The position numbers and the translations under genes are program-made. The notes under the pieces are model-generated. The model was not told the origin of the DNA. It saw only the letters and a program-made list of their open reading frames with translations, and searched no databases. A stretch of DNA of 64,000 nucleotides, taken from the NCBI RefSeq assembly GCF_016587415.1, contig NZ_BNJI01000002.1, forward strand, positions 1,240,001 through 1,304,000. Reading direction: 5' to 3'. The stretch comes from Ktedonobacter sp. SOSP1-85. Lineage in GTDB: Bacteria > Chloroflexota > Ktedonobacteria > Ktedonobacterales > Ktedonobacteraceae. Position 1 is the stretch's first letter, and every line of letters begins with the position of its first letter. Below, in pieces: positions 42,036 to 50,522 of this stretch.

Positions 42036-43259
42036 TTACCCCTCACAGGAAGCCTCTTTGACTTCTCCGCTGCTTTGGGTCGCCTGCAGCACACCGCACT
42101 CCACAGAGGGAGTGTGTGGCCCTCGCCGGGCAAGGAACCTCGTCAAAATGTTCACCGCGCTATTCTCATCGCGATCCATGACGAGTCCACATTCGACGCA
42201 ACAGTAGGTTCTCTTCCACAGCGGCATGGCTTGCAGCTTCCCACAGCCACTACACTGCTTGGAGGTGTTGCGCTCATCTAAGAAGTGCAATTCTTTCCCG
42301 TACAATTGGCATTTGTACTTCAGCATTTCGAGGAAGGTGGAGAGTCCCCACTCATTATAGACCGCTCTATTGAGCTGCTTATTGCGCTCTACATGCTGTT
42401 TTGTGACCATTTGTCTCTGGGAGAGATCGCCAACCACAACGGTTCTTTCAACCAGTTTGTGGGCTATCAGGTGGGATGCTTTATGCAAACTATCCCGTTG
42501 TTTCTTGCGTTTTTTCTGGGAAACGCGCTTGTACACTTTGCTGAGATGGAGGTATCGACGTGACTTTTTCTTGCATTTATCACGCTTGGATCGAATGTTG
42601 TCCAGTTGCTTGTTATACCATTTTGCCCCTTTGAATCCGCCAATGGTGTAGACTCTGCCTTGCTCATTCACGCCTGTTGCCAGGGTTTTGATGCCAAGAT
42701 CAAAGGCGGCAACATCATCAGTTGAACAGGGCTTTGATGGCCGCTCAGCCGGGAAGGAAGCATAGTAGTTGCCTCTGGCATCCCGACTGATCGCCACCTT
42801 TTTGAACTGTTCTGGCGGTCTCTCAGTGAGACGGGCAGTGACGTTGGGATGTACCTTTGCCCCATGCTTCCCGCCACCACCTGTAGGCAAGATGAGCTTG
42901 TCACCCTCACGTTTGAGGTACATGGCAGGATAGCAGAGCGTAAAAAAGCCGTGTCTTGGACGTACACGTGGAAATCCAGGCTTTTCACCTGCTTTCACCC
43001 TACGATAGAATGCTTTCATGGCCCCATCAAGGCGATAGTAGACCTCTTGAAGCAACTTGCCATACACCTGAATAAGCTCAGGATCATGGTGCTTACTTTC
43101 TTGTAAACTCCGTTTGGCTTCGTAGAGATTCCACTTCTCTCCTTCCCTGAGCCTCATAACCCACCAGTTGTACAGCCCTCGACATTTGCTTTGCATGAAC
43201 TCAAGCGTAGCAGCGTCCTGCTCGCTCACGTCAATCTTGATCTTTTTGCAAAGCAGCAT
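42036..43259 (-). CDS. tnpB: IS607-associated TnpB with relocated RuvC-II glutamate
   Basis: This 407-residue RNA-guided nuclease has RuvC-I VAAFDLGIKTLATG and RuvC-III VMDRDENSAVNIL, with the zinc ribbon CSGCG...CVECG. The expected RuvC-II glutamate position reads VVVGDLSQRQM (Gly in place of Glu). A glutamate occurs instead in FLDERNTSKQCSGCG, just before the ribbon. This matches the rearranged active site described for some TnpB and Fanzor proteins. The protein starts MLLCKKIKIDVSEQD and overlaps tnpA. It is a close relative of the TnpB at 52033. Confidence 0.9.
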   Translation of the reverse strand: MLLCKKIKIDVSEQDAATLEFMQSKCRGLYNWWVMRLREGEKWNLYEAKRSLQESKHHDPELIQVYGKLLQEVYYRLDGAMKAFYRRVKAGEKPGFPRVRPRHGFFTLCYPAMYLKREGDKLILPTGGGGKHGAKVHPNVTARLTERPPEQFKKVAISRDARGNYYASFPAERPSKPCSTDDVAAFDLGIKTLATGVNEQGRVYTIGGFKGAKWYNKQLDNIRSKRDKCKKKSRRYLHLSKVYKRVSQKKRKKQRDSLHKASHLIAHKLVERTVVVGDLSQRQMVTKQHVERNKQLNRAVYNEWGLSTFLEMLKYKCQLYGKELHFLDERNTSKQCSGCGKLQAMPLWKRTYCCVECGLVMDRDENSAVNILTRFLARRGPHTPSVECGVLQATQSSGEVKEASCEG

Positions 43260-43851
43260 CTTTCATCACTTTCTTGTAGGATCTGAGTCCGTGAAGCCTG
43301 GTACTAAATACGGTTATGATGGCGATAAGATCGCGCACAAGCTCTTGCTCAGGAGAAAGGTGGTCACCATGAAGAAGAACCAGTTGGGTGTGATGCCGTT
43401 CGCAGAACGCCTCAAAGTAGTCATACCCAAACCGCACTAAGCGATCCTTATGGGCAATGATAATCGTGCGAACCTGCCCTAACTCAACCATCTCCATCAC
43501 ATGATTGAAGCCTTTGCGTTTGTAATTGAGTCCACTGCCAATATCCTGTACCCATTCATCGACAGTGATCTCATGAGCAGTACAATACGCTTGTAAGGCA
43601 GTCATTTGGTTGGTAAGGTCAGGTTTTTGTGAGACCCCTGAAACGCGCGCATAGACAATGGTACGTCCCTGTTCTGGTGCTTTGAGCCCGCGATACTCAA
43701 GATACTGATCGTGGGTGTAGTAGCGCCTGTTTGATTGTGGAGAACGATGAGCAACTAACTTGCCATCGCGGTCCCATTTTTGCAGCGTCTTGGTTGACTT
43801 GCCAATAAGCTTCCCAAATGCCTGAATGCTATATGTGTTTTGCATAAGCAT
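43231..43851 (-). CDS. tnpA: IS607-family serine transposase TnpA
   Basis: This 206-residue transposase has a MerR-like N-terminus (SIQAFGKLIGKSTKTLQKWDRDGKLVAHRSPQSNRRYYT) and a serine-recombinase domain (IVYARVSGVSQKPDLTNQ, nucleophile in RVSG; IIIAHKDRLVRFGYDYFE). It resembles the TnpA at 21248 but is clearly divergent. All motifs are intact and tnpB starts within its last codons. Confidence 0.9.
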   Translation of the reverse strand: MLMQNTYSIQAFGKLIGKSTKTLQKWDRDGKLVAHRSPQSNRRYYTHDQYLEYRGLKAPEQGRTIVYARVSGVSQKPDLTNQMTALQAYCTAHEITVDEWVQDIGSGLNYKRKGFNHVMEMVELGQVRTIIIAHKDRLVRFGYDYFEAFCERHHTQLVLLHGDHLSPEQELVRDLIAIITVFSTRLHGLRSYKKVMKDAALQKDQD

Positions 43852-43941
43852 ATTTTAACATATTTGAGTGCTTATGCCAAAACAGTTTTATTTCTCCCCA
43901 AAAACGGCCATATGCCGTGAGAAAAAGCCGACAACAAAGAA

Positions 43942-43976
43942 AAGAGGAGAGGATGCAAATTGCATCCTCTCCTCTT
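43942..43976 (-). terminator. Rho-independent terminator of the oligopeptide-binding gene
   Basis: A 17-bp perfect stem (AAGAGGAGAGGATGCAA against TTGCATCCTCTCCTCTT, one-base loop) lies 50 bp after the stop at 44027. On the minus strand it is followed by TTCTTTGTTG. Confidence 0.75.
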
Positions 43977-44026
43977 CTAGAGAGTGTACGTGAATGGTTA
44001 TCACACACCCTCTACGTCACATGAGC

Positions 44027-45781
44027 TTATTTATACGTGTTCGTGTTAGCACAGGGGGAATCGCCGGACTTGTAGATGTTCGCCCATTGCTGTGGAGGAA
44101 TGATACCCTGTGCATTGTCCACGATACCCTGGACACAGGGCTTGAGGACATAGCTCGAGGCACGCTGGTCGAAAGGAATCCAGGCCGCATCCTCGACAAG
44201 CTGCTGCTCAACCTTGTTGTACTGGGCGATACGCTCAGTGGTGTTCTGATTGACATCAGCCTGCAACATGAGATCCTGCGTCTGCTGCTGAAGGGCAACA
44301 TCCTTGGCCTTACCCAGACCGTAGTTGGTATCATTATTGGGTGAGCCCTTACCAAAGAGCAAGGTGGTCCAGTCCTCAGGATCGGGATAGTCAGCACCCC
44401 AGGCGGCGGCCCACATCTGCAGTTTGCCATTGCCGACGGTACCAGCAACATCAGCAAGGCGCTTATTGAAGTCTTCATCGTTGATAGTGACGTTAACACC
44501 CAGGGTATCTTTCCACTGCTGCTGCGCGAACTCGAAGAGGTTCTTGGCAGTTTGTGAACCACCACTGGCCGTTATCATCGTGATGGCGGGGAAGTTGGCG
44601 GTCGTGTAGCCTTCCTCCTGCATACCTTCCTGGAAAAGCTTCTTGGCCAGGTCTTTGTCACCCTTGGTGCTGGTCACGCCAGCGGGACCCTTCAGGTCGG
44701 GATTGTAGCCAGGCATACCCTGAGGCACGATATGGTTGGTCGCCAAACGCGCGCCCTTATTGATGTTCTTCTCGATCGCGGCCTTGTCGATGGAGAGCGC
44801 AAAGGCCTGGCGGATCTTGACGTTGTTGAAAGGCTTGGCCAGCCAGTTCATGGAGAAGTAGTCGATGGTCAACTGAGGCACCTGGCGGTACTGCTTGTTG
44901 GGCAGAGCGCGCGCCTCGGACAGGTTAGCGGTCGGCACGCCAGCATTGTCAAGCTGGTTGGTCTTGTAGGCTTTGTAAGCCGTCTGCGGATCTTTGTAGA
45001 AGGCGTAGACGACTTTCTTCAGCTGTGGTTTGCCACCCCAGTAGTTGGTGTTGGGCACAAAGCTGATATACTTCCCGGAGGTGTACTGATCCAGCTTGAA
45101 GGGACCAGAGCAGCCACCCTCATTCAGGTGCTTCAGGAAATCAGTGTCGCCATACTTCTGCACAAAGCTCTTCTCCAAGACCCAGGAGGTCGGGTAGGTC
45201 AGCGACTGCAAGAAGTACTGGGCGTTGCTGCTGGTCACGATTTTGACAGTTGTAGGATCGGGAGCAAAAAGGCTGTCACCGATCAGCGTGGGGACTTTGC
45301 CCGCGAAACGCTTATCGGAGTCCTTGATAAGTGACAAGTAAGAGGGGGCAACCGTCGACTTCAGCTCTGGTTTGAGCGCGCGGTCGATGCTGAAGACCAC
45401 GTCATCGGCAGTGATAGGATTGCCATCACTGAACTTAATGCCGGGGCGCAGTTTGAAGGTCCAGGTCAGGCCATCGCTTGAGACCGTATAGGACTGAGCC
45501 AGTTCGGGATACACCTTCAGGTTGTTGTCGAGCTGGACCAGGCCCGTGAACATCAGATCAATAGAGCTGATCGAGGGGCTGTCGGTCGAGAGGCCAGGGT
45601 CGAGCGTCGCGACATCAGATAGACCACTCAACGGAGTGACATAGATCTGCTGATCAGCAGACAACTTGGTTGAAGAGGCACTATTCCCTGCTGAGTTGCC
45701 ACCGCATGCTGCAACAAGCACAGCAAGCAGGGTCAGGAGCAATGGCAAAAATAGCGTCACAGGTTTCTTACCAGACTGCAT
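44027..45781 (-). CDS. Oligopeptide ABC transporter substrate-binding lipoprotein (SBP_bac_5)
   Basis: This extracellular peptide-binding protein of about 584 residues has a signal peptide (KKPVTLFLPLLLTLLAVLVAAC) with lipobox LVAAC. The family signature FKLRPGIKFSDGNPITADDVVFSIDRAL is clear, and further typical parts include IRQAFALSIDKAAIEKNI and WGADYPDPEDWTTLLFG. The start at 45781 is preferred because AAGGAG lies at the right distance. No permease or ATPase genes adjoin it, so it may work with a transporter encoded elsewhere. An IS607 element sits downstream beyond the terminator. Confidence 0.9.
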   Translation of the reverse strand: MQSGKKPVTLFLPLLLTLLAVLVAACGGNSAGNSASSTKLSADQQIYVTPLSGLSDVATLDPGLSTDSPSISSIDLMFTGLVQLDNNLKVYPELAQSYTVSSDGLTWTFKLRPGIKFSDGNPITADDVVFSIDRALKPELKSTVAPSYLSLIKDSDKRFAGKVPTLIGDSLFAPDPTTVKIVTSSNAQYFLQSLTYPTSWVLEKSFVQKYGDTDFLKHLNEGGCSGPFKLDQYTSGKYISFVPNTNYWGGKPQLKKVVYAFYKDPQTAYKAYKTNQLDNAGVPTANLSEARALPNKQYRQVPQLTIDYFSMNWLAKPFNNVKIRQAFALSIDKAAIEKNINKGARLATNHIVPQGMPGYNPDLKGPAGVTSTKGDKDLAKKLFQEGMQEEGYTTANFPAITMITASGGSQTAKNLFEFAQQQWKDTLGVNVTINDEDFNKRLADVAGTVGNGKLQMWAAAWGADYPDPEDWTTLLFGKGSPNNDTNYGLGKAKDVALQQQTQDLMLQADVNQNTTERIAQYNKVEQQLVEDAAWIPFDQRASSYVLKPCVQGIVDNAQGIIPPQQWANIYKSGDSPCANTNTYK

Positions 45782-46025
45782 TGAGTACATTCTCCTTAGA
45801 AAAGTATACAATTGGCCACGTCTGTTGAAATAGCAAAGAGCAAATATCGCCGTTTGAATCGGCTTATATAGCCTTTTCTTGGCTTTATCCGAGGATAAAT
45901 TAGGCCCTCTCTATTCCCAAGTTCGCAAATACAACTGCAATGTGTTGTTTGTCAAAATAAAATTCCGTATCCAGACCATAACTTTTCGCAGCATCTTCGG
46001 ATTTGAGATGCAAAACTGGTACGCT

Positions 46026-46125
46026 CTGCCTTATAACTTTTCGTTGCAGCAACCCAAACGTTTTCTTGTCCATCAGGATCGTGCAAACGGCCTTTCTCAC
46101 TGACTCACGAAAAGTTATAAGGCAG
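46026..46125. repeat. 100-bp MITE-like element with 19-bp perfect inverted repeats
   Basis: CTGCCTTATAACTTTTCGT (46026-46044) is repeated in exact inversion at 46107-46125. The interior has no gene. A related string CATAACTTTTCG occurs 50 bp upstream at about 45977. Confidence 0.6.
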
Positions 46126-46575
46126 AAATGCTGCCTTCTGACGCCGCTTCAGGTACGCCTTTAAAGCGCTGCACGAACGGTTATGTGTCAGAAAACCGTA
46201 TGTTTTCGTTTGCGAGAGAACGGCCTCAGTCGAGAAAAACCGCTTCATGCTGCCTGGAAAATTTATCTGGCAGAGTTGGACGACTCACAAATGGATCCAA
46301 TCCGCTCTCCTGGCTCATTCAGAGATTGCCTGGGAAGATATGGTATCGGAAAAACGCAAATTTATTCGACAATCAACACCATGTAAGTCGAGTAAAGGCA
46401 GGATTAGATCGCCTTTCTTGCCTTCACCTTTTCATATCCTTAGAAATGGATACTACCTTACCGCAGCGTATTGTATGTATATACGTCACGATTTTGTGTA
46501 ATCTCTCGTTCAAAGTCCCAAAAACCAAAATTCACCTGCTTTGATAACTTATCAAACCGCGCCGTAAAACCCCTG
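46126..46575. other. Gene-poor interval ending in an IS200/IS605-type left end
   Basis: No gene could be supported. The last 45 bases (from TTGATAACTTATCAAACCG, about 46540) resemble the left end of the IS200/IS605 element at 37.2 kb, whose hairpin half CCCCTGGCTTTAGCC is then interrupted by a MITE. Confidence 0.45.
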
Positions 46576-46584
46576 GCTTTAGCC

Positions 46585-46814
46585 CTGACACTTATACACA
46601 AATATGCGATCTTGAGAAAGAACACGGAAGCGATGCGCTGCAGGTGCCTCGTTTTTTCCCACACGAGAGGTGACACACGTTCGCTGAAAACGTCGCTTGT
46701 CTCGCCAAACTGAAAGCACATCATTGTGCATCGATGCGCGTTTTTTTCAACACCTTTCCCTCGCATCATGCTGAGGATCTTCTGCAAACTTTCATATTTG
46801 TGTATAAGTGACAG
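46585..46814. mobile_element. Tn5-like MITE, copy 3 (230 bp)
   Basis: It starts CTGACACTTATACACAAAT and ends GTGTATAAGTGACAG. The flanking 9-bp direct repeats GCTTTAGCC are at 46576-46584 and 46815-46823. It is followed immediately by a full-length insertion sequence of the same family. Confidence 0.85.
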
Positions 46815-46823
46815 GCTTTAGCC

Positions 46824-48309
46824 CTGATACTTACACATAAATCATGAAGGATGGAGAAGAGCGGCGAGATGAACGCCCTCCAAGACGTCCATGACCCGCA
46901 TCCATCCTTTCCATAAGGTCTGCCATCCAGGGGGACCATCGCTCTTACGGTCGAGGTAGCCTCCCAGATGCGCGATGGCGTGCCACACCTCTTTCGCCGT
47001 GGTGATGCTGCAGTGGCGTTTATCTAGGAAGATGAGAACCTGGATGGCGTTTTGCGAAATCACGTCGGTTGCAGGCGTTTCCTCCGCCTCCTGCGCCGTG
47101 TGCCGAATGACCAACAACCGCAAGGCAATGGGCGTCAACAGCGCAAGCAGTTTCCATTGGGCCTGGATGCTTTGCAGGTTGCGCTGCTCCATCCGGCAGC
47201 CAGTTTTGAGTGCCTTGTGGAAATCTTCCAGCAGCCAACGCCAGCCATACCATTGCACCACCTCCCACGCCTCGTTGATGCAGGTGATCGGCAGCGTCGT
47301 CAACAAGATCCATTCTAACGGCTCCTGTCCTTCAGATGGCTGCGGTTCCCAGACGCGCACAACCCAGGCGCAAATCTCCGTTTGGCGTAAACAGGCGCCG
47401 TTTCTTGGCGGCTGGACGTGTACTTCCTGAAAATTCATCTGCAAGAGCGCTTCTCGCTTGGGCTGAGCACGTTGGGCAGGAATGGTCACCAGATGAGCAT
47501 CCACGTGAGGTCGAGCACGAGCCAGCGTCTTGAGATGCCCTTCGTCAAGCTTGGCTTGCTCAGCCTCTTGAGCAACCTCGACGCGGCGATCCTGGTCCAC
47601 TCGCAAGACAAAATCATACCCAAGCTCCTCACACGTTTGCCAAAACGTGTAGACCTCGCTGTTGCTGTCACTGACGTAGATCCATTGGTGCTGCTCAGGA
47701 ACCTACCCAATCTGTTGGATACTCTTTTCCCACACCTGCGATTCTCGCTCCCGCTTTTGCGCTCTGCCTTTGTTTCCCCAACAGGGGCAAGCTGGCGAAT
47801 GAAGGGAGAGAGCATCATGCATCCCAAGATCTCCTGGGTGTGGGCGTCCACCGCCAACACCGTGTGCAAACTGAACCCAATATCTTCTCGGCTGTTGCCT
47901 ACCGGCCCCCGCCCTTTGAGGGCGTTATGCTTGGTAAAGTCAAACTCGGTGGTGTCAGCCAACAACAGCGTCCGAACCCGTTGGGTCGCGGCGTCGTAGG
48001 TTTGGCTCCAGTGGGGGAGGATGAGATCTTCGTATTCGAATGCCGGGTTACTCAGAAACCGATATCCCCCCTGCGTCTCTCCCCAGGTCTCTAGGGCATG
48101 GGGCAAAGAAGCCGATGGGTTCTCTGCCAAAGCGTTGGCGATCTTGATCAAACGATCCGTCCGACGTGGATCTCCCAATTCTGCGGCTCCGAAGGTCTGG
48201 ACGACCCATTCTTCGGCGTGCTGTAAGGGTTCTTGTTCCATGAGCCTTCCTCCTTCGCTTGTTTCTGACGTCTCCTTTCAGCACGCCACAATTTATGTGT
48301 AAGTGTCAG
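46824..48309 (-). mobile_element. Tn5/IS50-like insertion sequence, copy 1 (1486 bp)
   Basis: The ends CTGATACTTACACATAAAT and the inverse of CTGACACTTACACATAAAT resemble the Tn5 outside end. The left end abuts the target duplication of MITE copy 3. The right flank (GGTTGAAACA) does not match the left, so no duplication is seen. The transposase is broken. Confidence 0.85.
46842..48241 (-). pseudogene. Tn5-like (IS4-family) transposase, copy 1, inactivated
   Basis: The N-terminal DNA-binding part (WVVQTFGAAELGDPRRTDRLIKIANALAENPSASLPHAL) and the first catalytic Asp (LLLADTTEFDF) are in one frame. At 47755-47758 a T-run is one base shorter than in copy 2, shifting the frame. A TAG at 47703-47705 lies further on. 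The C-terminal part, with WRWLLEDFHKALKTGCRMEQ (catalytic Glu), is open again to 46842. At protein level it differs considerably from copy 2, so the two are not recent duplicates. Confidence 0.85.
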
Positions 48310-48329
48310 GGTTGAAACACAGGGGTTTC

Positions 48330-48410
48330 CAGAAGCCGAGGTCCTATGAAACAGGCTTGACCCTTGGGTCAGAGATAGAGCAAGACCTCGCTTTGCCCAC
48401 ATCTTTCATT
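48330..48410 (-). pseudogene. 3'-end relic of the large TnpB family
   Basis: On the minus strand this reads KDVGKARSCSISDPRVKPVS followed by a stop. It matches KHVGKARSCSISDPRVKPVS at 3652-3711 of the large TnpB, with about 85% nucleotide identity over 68 bp (by eye). No other part of that TnpB remains here. The segment coincides with the region from which a TnpB guide RNA would be made. Confidence 0.6.
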
Positions 48411-48607
48411 TGAACCAGATCGACCCACGGGATGCGCAACGAGATGCGCAGAAGCTCACAAAAGCAAGAGGAATATTTTCACAGAAAAGAAAAAGAGGTT
48501 TCAACAGTATTGAAAAAGCGAGGAAAATAGGTTAAGATGTAGTTATAGAACATATGTTTTAAGCAACAACCTTCTTCGAGCAGCGGCTCTGTGAAAGGAT
48601 GTGAGGG

Positions 48608-49798
48608 ATGATCAAGGCGCATAAGATCAGACTTCATCCCACAGCGGAGCAGGCGGTGTACTTTGCCAAAGCCGCCGGAACCGCACGCTTTGTCTGGAAC
48701 TGGGCATTGGCTGAGTGGAATCGCCAATATGAGGCCGGGAGAAATCCCACCGCCTTCAAGCTCAAGAAGCAGTTTAACGAGATCAGGCGGGAGCAATTCC
48801 CCTGGACGTGGGAGGTCACCAAGAACGCCTCTGATCAGCCCTTTCTCGATTTGGGCAAGGCATTTACCGCGTTCTTTGAGGGTCGTGCCCGCCGCCCGAA
48901 GTTCAAAAGCAAGAAGCGTAGTACGCCGAGTTTCTACCTCGCCAACGATCAGTTTGAGCTGGGTGATCACCGCATGTGGATCCCCAAGCTTGGCTGGGTG
49001 AATATGGCCGAGAAGCTTCGGTTTGCGGGCCGCGCGAAGGGGGCACGCATCACCAAAACAGCCGAGTGGTGGTTTGTGTCCATCCAGGTCGAAATGCCAG
49101 AGACCATTCCGGAGAACAAGCCAACGGCCATAGGGATCGACGTGGGTCTCAACCGGCTGGCGACCTTGAGTACGGGAGAGGGAATCGAGAACCAAGCCTT
49201 CCTCAAAACGGCTCTGGGGAAACTCCGTCGGGCAAACAAGCGGCTCCATCGTCGGAAACTCGGATCAAAGAATCGGGAGAAAGCACGTCGGCAGGTGGCA
49301 CGGCTGCATTTTCGGATTACCTGTCTGCGCGATGATGTGCTCCACAAGCTGACCACCAGGCTCGCCACCTCTTACGGGATCATCGGCATTGAGGACCTCC
49401 ACCTCAAAGGGTTGCTGAAAAATCGCACGCTGGCTCGCTCGTTTTCGGACGCGGCGTTAGGCAGACTGCTCTCTCTGCTGAGCAGCAAAATGGAGCAGCG
49501 AGGAGGGCAGGTGATCAAAGTGGACCGCTTCTTTCCATCGAGTAAAACCTGCCATTGCTGCACCTGGAAGTGGGAAACCATGCAGTTGTCGGACCGTGTG
49601 TTCCTCTGCCAGAACCCCACATGTGCGTATTATCAATTCGGGCAGGATAGAGATCAGAACGCAGCGTTGAATATCTTGCAGGAAGCCCTCCGCTTGATCG
49701 GGCTCATTGATCAAGCCGTCTCCGGTACTGGCTCGGACGAAGACGCAAACGCGGGCTGTGGACGCGGGGTAAGACCAAAAGTGTGCAGGTCACATTGA
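48608..49798 (+). CDS. tnpB: Solo TnpB RNA-guided nuclease (IS200/IS605 or IS1341 type)
   Basis: This 396-residue TnpB has RuvC-I AIGIDVGLNRLATLS, RuvC-II GIIGIEDLHLKGLL and RuvC-III GQDRDQNAALNIL, so all three acidic residues are present. The zinc ribbon is a variant: CHCCTWKWETMQLSDRVFLCQNPTCAY. The N-terminus KAHKIRLHPTAEQAVYFAKAAGTARFVWNWAL is typical. GAGGG lies before the ATG. No transposase gene is adjacent, so mobility would need a TnpA in trans. Confidence 0.9.
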   Translation: MIKAHKIRLHPTAEQAVYFAKAAGTARFVWNWALAEWNRQYEAGRNPTAFKLKKQFNEIRREQFPWTWEVTKNASDQPFLDLGKAFTAFFEGRARRPKFKSKKRSTPSFYLANDQFELGDHRMWIPKLGWVNMAEKLRFAGRAKGARITKTAEWWFVSIQVEMPETIPENKPTAIGIDVGLNRLATLSTGEGIENQAFLKTALGKLRRANKRLHRRKLGSKNREKARRQVARLHFRITCLRDDVLHKLTTRLATSYGIIGIEDLHLKGLLKNRTLARSFSDAALGRLLSLLSSKMEQRGGQVIKVDRFFPSSKTCHCCTWKWETMQLSDRVFLCQNPTCAYYQFGQDRDQNAALNILQEALRLIGLIDQAVSGTGSDEDANAGCGRGVRPKVCRSH

Positions 49799-49972
49799 GG
49801 CACCTACGAATGAAGCAGCAACAACGAAATTTGGTGTGAGTGTGTGCTTGCATACATTTGCATACAAAAATCGGAGCAGACTGTAGACTCTCTGATGGAG
49901 AGAACATGATTCTATCACCGATGACCTAAAATGGGGCCTCGATGAGGAAGAGAGCAAGAAGCGTAGCCCTTT

Positions 49973-50395
49973 CTATCTCTGTTGCACGATTGAGGCGACC
50001 TGCTCCTGAACAGAAATATGCTGTGTCTGATTATGCTCAGTGCGAGCCTGCTCCATTTCATTCAAATGCTCTTCTGCCCACTGACGTAAAGCTCCAATCG
50101 GTTCGATCAATGTCCTGCCTAGTGGGGTAAGGGAATATTCTACATGAGGCGGAACCACTGGATAGACAACGCGCTGGACCAGCCCATGGTACTCCAGATC
50201 ACGCAGCGTTTGCGTCAACATTTTTTTTGAGACGCCATCAATCTGAGAGCACAACTGGCTAAAGCGCTTGGTGCCACTCTCCAAGGCATAGATGACTAAC
50301 GCTGTCCACTGATCGCCGATCAGTTTGAGGACTGCTCGCGTGGTACAGGTTGAAAAAGAGATCATTGGCGATGCTTGCTTCTTTATGGTTTCCAT
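49973..50395 (-). CDS. HxlR-family transcriptional regulator
   Basis: This 140-residue winged-helix regulator reads VLKLIGDQWTALVIYALESGTKRFSQLCSQIDGVSKKMLTQTLRDLEYHGLVQRVVYPVVPPHVEYSLTPLG, the full HxlR domain. It is divergent from a quinone-oxidoreductase gene with 127 bp between them, the usual layout for a redox- or electrophile-sensing HxlR repressor and its target. The single Cys at position 17 (FSTCTTRAV) could be a sensor residue, by inference only. Confidence 0.88.
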   Translation of the reverse strand: METIKKQASPMISFSTCTTRAVLKLIGDQWTALVIYALESGTKRFSQLCSQIDGVSKKMLTQTLRDLEYHGLVQRVVYPVVPPHVEYSLTPLGRTLIEPIGALRQWAEEHLNEMEQARTEHNQTQHISVQEQVASIVQQR

Positions 50396-50522
50396 AACGT
50401 TACTATAGCACTTTTTCGTTCCTTCTTACAAGAGAGAAGTCCTTCGGCTATAGTATGCGCAGGCACGGCGCAACAGGTGAGCACCGTGAAACATTCTAGT
50501 CTTCCATGAAGGAGAGAGCATC

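Larger units (their letters stand above)
41980..43870 (-). mobile_element. Intact IS607-family element (tnpA + tnpB)
   Basis: Serine transposase and TnpB genes overlap by 29 bp on the minus strand. The right end is set by the conserved 3' border at about 41980; the left end upstream of 43851 is not precisely defined. Confidence 0.7.

Noticed and set aside
42036..45781. TnpB-derived nuclease-dead repressor (TldR) acting on the neighbouring oligopeptide-binding gene
   Set aside because: The missing RuvC-II Glu is compensated by a nearby conserved Glu, both RuvC aspartates are kept, and the gene sits in a complete IS607 element with its own transposase. A domesticated repressor is not the simplest reading.
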